Part shown: in pieces, positions 62,719-64,000 of the stretch
Numbering within the stretch: position 1 is the stretch's first letter
Layout of the letters: every line of letters begins with the position of its first letter
Position numbers and translations under genes: made by a program
Origin: Clostridiaceae bacterium
GTDB taxonomy: Bacteria; Bacillota; Clostridia; Clostridiales; Clostridiaceae
DNA length: 64,000 nt
Reading direction: 5' to 3'
Assembly: GCA_902363375.1 (NCBI GenBank)
Contig: CABIZX010000003.1
Coordinates: 188,097 to 252,096 of the forward strand
The notes under the pieces: generated by a model
Told to the model about the DNA's origin: nothing
Seen by the model: only the letters and a program-made list of their open reading frames with translations
Databases searched by the model: none

Positions 62719-62847
62719 ATGGAACACTTAATTTCAAAAAAGAGTAAAAATGCTAAAAAAGCAATCTATACAACTATAGTTTGCGAAGATTATACTTGCA
62801 TGAATGCATGTGGAAGTAATTGTTACGGTAAAAATATTAATAAATAA
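62719..62847 (+). CDS. CXXX-type RiPP precursor peptide
   Basis: A 42-residue peptide, too short for usual gene finders. Leader MEHLISKKSKNAKKAIYTTI is basic with a predicted helix; the core starts at Cys22: VCEDYTCMNACGSNCYGKN, with Cys at 22, 27, 31 and 35 (one CX4C, two CX3C). The CXXX spacing matches the name-giving repeats of this peptide class. AAGGGGGGAAAATC is a very strong ribosome site, as expected for an abundant precursor. It lies 53 bases behind the modification protein and is followed by a terminator. The final Lys-rich tail may be trimmed. Confidence 0.85.
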   Translation: MEHLISKKSKNAKKAIYTTIVCEDYTCMNACGSNCYGKNINK

Positions 62848-62894
62848 CTAAAGGGAACACTTTAACAAAAAATAATATTTAAATTTAGGGAGAT

Positions 62895-62930
62895 AAATCT
62901 TTTATATATTAATATTAAAAGATTTATTTT
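62895..62930 (+). terminator. Terminator of the peptide locus
   Basis: AAATCTTTT (62895-62903) pairs with AAAAGATTT (62917-62925), then ATTTTC. Confidence 0.65.
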
Positions 62931-62948
62931 CTTATTTAGAGGTGAAGT

Positions 62949-64000
62949 ATGAAAAGTTTTTGGGGGATTATTCCACGGTATATTAAAAAGGGGAAAAAGA
63001 GGATTATCTTTGTAGCTTTAGGGATTATGGTATCTATGGCACTAATAGTGTCCTTAGGTACTATATCAGAAGCTTTAAAGGAATCGCTATATCAAAAGAT
63101 GAAGGATGATTCAGGAGGAATACATGATATTTATTTAGGTACTGTAGGTTATGTGGATTTTGATAGAGTAGCAAAGGAAGAAGTAGTAAAAGAAGTTACT
63201 ACAGTTTGGCCAATCGCTAGATATGATGTACCAAACACAGATAATAGTCTTCAAATTTCGGCCTTTAAAGAAAATGCTACAGATATATTGAATCTTGAAT
63301 TACTAGAAGGAAGATATCCAGAAAAGGACAATGAAATAGCTATAGAAAAGTGGATTTTGGATTTATTTCCTAAAAAGTATGAAATAGGAGATAAGATAAC
63401 TATTCCTTATACCATAGGATATAGAGGTAGAGGAACAGAGTTTTATTATGAAAAGGGTGAAACAGAATTTGTACTTACAGGAACTTATGATTTTACCTAT
63501 AGAAACTGGTTTTATCCAAAGGAAGGAAATGCATATATTACACCTGAGTTTGGAGCAAAGATATTAAGTGAGAAAAAGATTACTTTGCAAAGTGTAGAAG
63601 CTGATGGGTATATAATTATAAAACCATCCTACTCTGCTGAGGAGGCTGTGAAGAAGTTAACAGAATCAGGATATTCTTCAGGAGGATTTCGTGCTAATGA
63701 ATCCAAGTTAGAATTAGAAAGTGAGTATGAAAAATATGATAACATAATGTTATTTGTTTCATTAATATTAATAGTAATTTCTAGCGTAATAATTTATAAC
63801 ATATTTAATGTAAGCGTATCGGAGAGAACTAAAGAATTTGGTATGCTTAGGGCAATAGGATGTCCTCCGTGGAAAATAAAGGCCATGATTTTAATTGAAG
63901 GAATGCTTATAACCATTGTATTTATTCCTATAGGAATTTTATTAGGAAACTGGGCAACTAGGTTTATGATAAAACTTGTCACAGGAGTGGAAAACTTGGG
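62949..64000 (+). CDS. FtsX-like ABC transporter permease (partial, runs off window)
   Basis: The first 350 codons of a MacB/FtsX-type permease, open to the window edge. It starts MKSFWGIIPRYIKKGKKRII with a membrane helix at about 19-38, has a large external domain (GTVGYVDFDRVAKEEVVKEV...ELLEGRYPEKDNEIAI), and returns to the membrane near 257-278 followed by the typical NVSVSERTKEFGMLRAIGCPPWKIKAMILIEG loop. GAGGTGAAG precedes ATG 62949. The partner ATPase must lie beyond the window. It may provide immunity or export for the peptide locus, but a terminator separates them. Confidence 0.88.
   Translation, partial: MKSFWGIIPRYIKKGKKRIIFVALGIMVSMALIVSLGTISEALKESLYQKMKDDSGGIHDIYLGTVGYVDFDRVAKEEVVKEVTTVWPIARYDVPNTDNSLQISAFKENATDILNLELLEGRYPEKDNEIAIEKWILDLFPKKYEIGDKITIPYTIGYRGRGTEFYYEKGETEFVLTGTYDFTYRNWFYPKEGNAYITPEFGAKILSEKKITLQSVEADGYIIIKPSYSAEEAVKKLTESGYSSGGFRANESKLELESEYEKYDNIMLFVSLILIVISSVIIYNIFNVSVSERTKEFGMLRAIGCPPWKIKAMILIEGMLITIVFIPIGILLGNWATRFMIKLVTGVENL

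Noticed and set aside
60234..62847. Assignment to the Clo7bot/CcpM or SCIFF peptide systems
   Set aside because: Those precursors have different cysteine spacing, and here the SPASM motif, the accessory 94-residue protein and CXXXC spacing fit the CXXX-repeat system better.

Overview
The window is AT-rich DNA of a spore-forming, anaerobic, low-GC Gram-positive bacterium, most likely Clostridium sensu stricto. The evidence is the cotJABC spore-coat operon, a class III fructose-1,6-bisphosphatase, a hybrid-cluster protein, a rubredoxin-like protein, strong GGAGG ribosome sites and very AT-biased codon use. No rRNA, tRNA, CRISPR array or intact insertion sequence was recognised.

Layout. 0-4.2 kb: a TusA/DUF3343 sulfur- or selenium-linked pair, then a response regulator, ABC transporter and histidine kinase module. 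4.4-9.6 kb: acetyltransferase, modA-modB without a visible modC, an FAD oxidoreductase, queG and plsC. 9.7-13.6 kb: threonine catabolism (kbl-tdh) and an amino-acid permease. 13.8-18 kb: LURP-one protein, three small or large acetyltransferase-type genes, an esterase remnant and cotJABC. 18-25 kb: YunD-like phosphoesterase, rubredoxin-like protein, ECF sigma/anti-sigma pair, phospholipase C-like protein and an MFS carrier. 25-35 kb: MATE pump, lipoprotein serpin, YyaL-like protein, an orphan FliG-like protein, bacteriohemerythrin, an apparently imported TetR-MATE pair with twin operators, and hcp. 35-47 kb: nth, malic enzyme, a KAS III-like protein with altered active site, HutD, thioredoxin, pepT, htrA, a holin-like protein and fbp, separated by intergenic repeats. 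47-54.9 kb: a CoA-binding protein, a sigma-54 activator next to a clear -24/-12 promoter driving a diaminopimelate decarboxylase-like gene and an AGCS symporter, then an MFS carrier behind a structured leader. 55-57 kb: lytic transglycosylase and DUF4230 protein.

The most interesting region is 56.95-62.93 kb, possibly to the window end. It reads as a peptide natural-product (RiPP) locus of the CXXX-repeat type: an HTH-TPR regulator of RRNPP architecture with a palindrome at its promoter; a 16-codon ORF directly behind it that could be a signalling peptide; an ABC exporter whose 5' end carries an in-frame TGA; a 711-residue maturase that joins a radical SAM/SPASM enzyme to a CXXX-repeat-maturase-like domain in one chain; a 94-residue CXXX-modification-system protein; and a 42-residue precursor with a basic leader and a C-X4-C-X3-C-X3-C core. 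An FtsX-like permease follows and runs off the window.

A second theme is intergenic structure: a family of 74-137 bp elements with GGCTTTCGC-type terminal inverted repeats (two copies flank hutD), a 118 bp palindromic element with a possible pseudoknot, three tandem 46 bp hairpin repeats, and many intrinsic terminators. All family calls come from reading the sequence; none was tested by database search.
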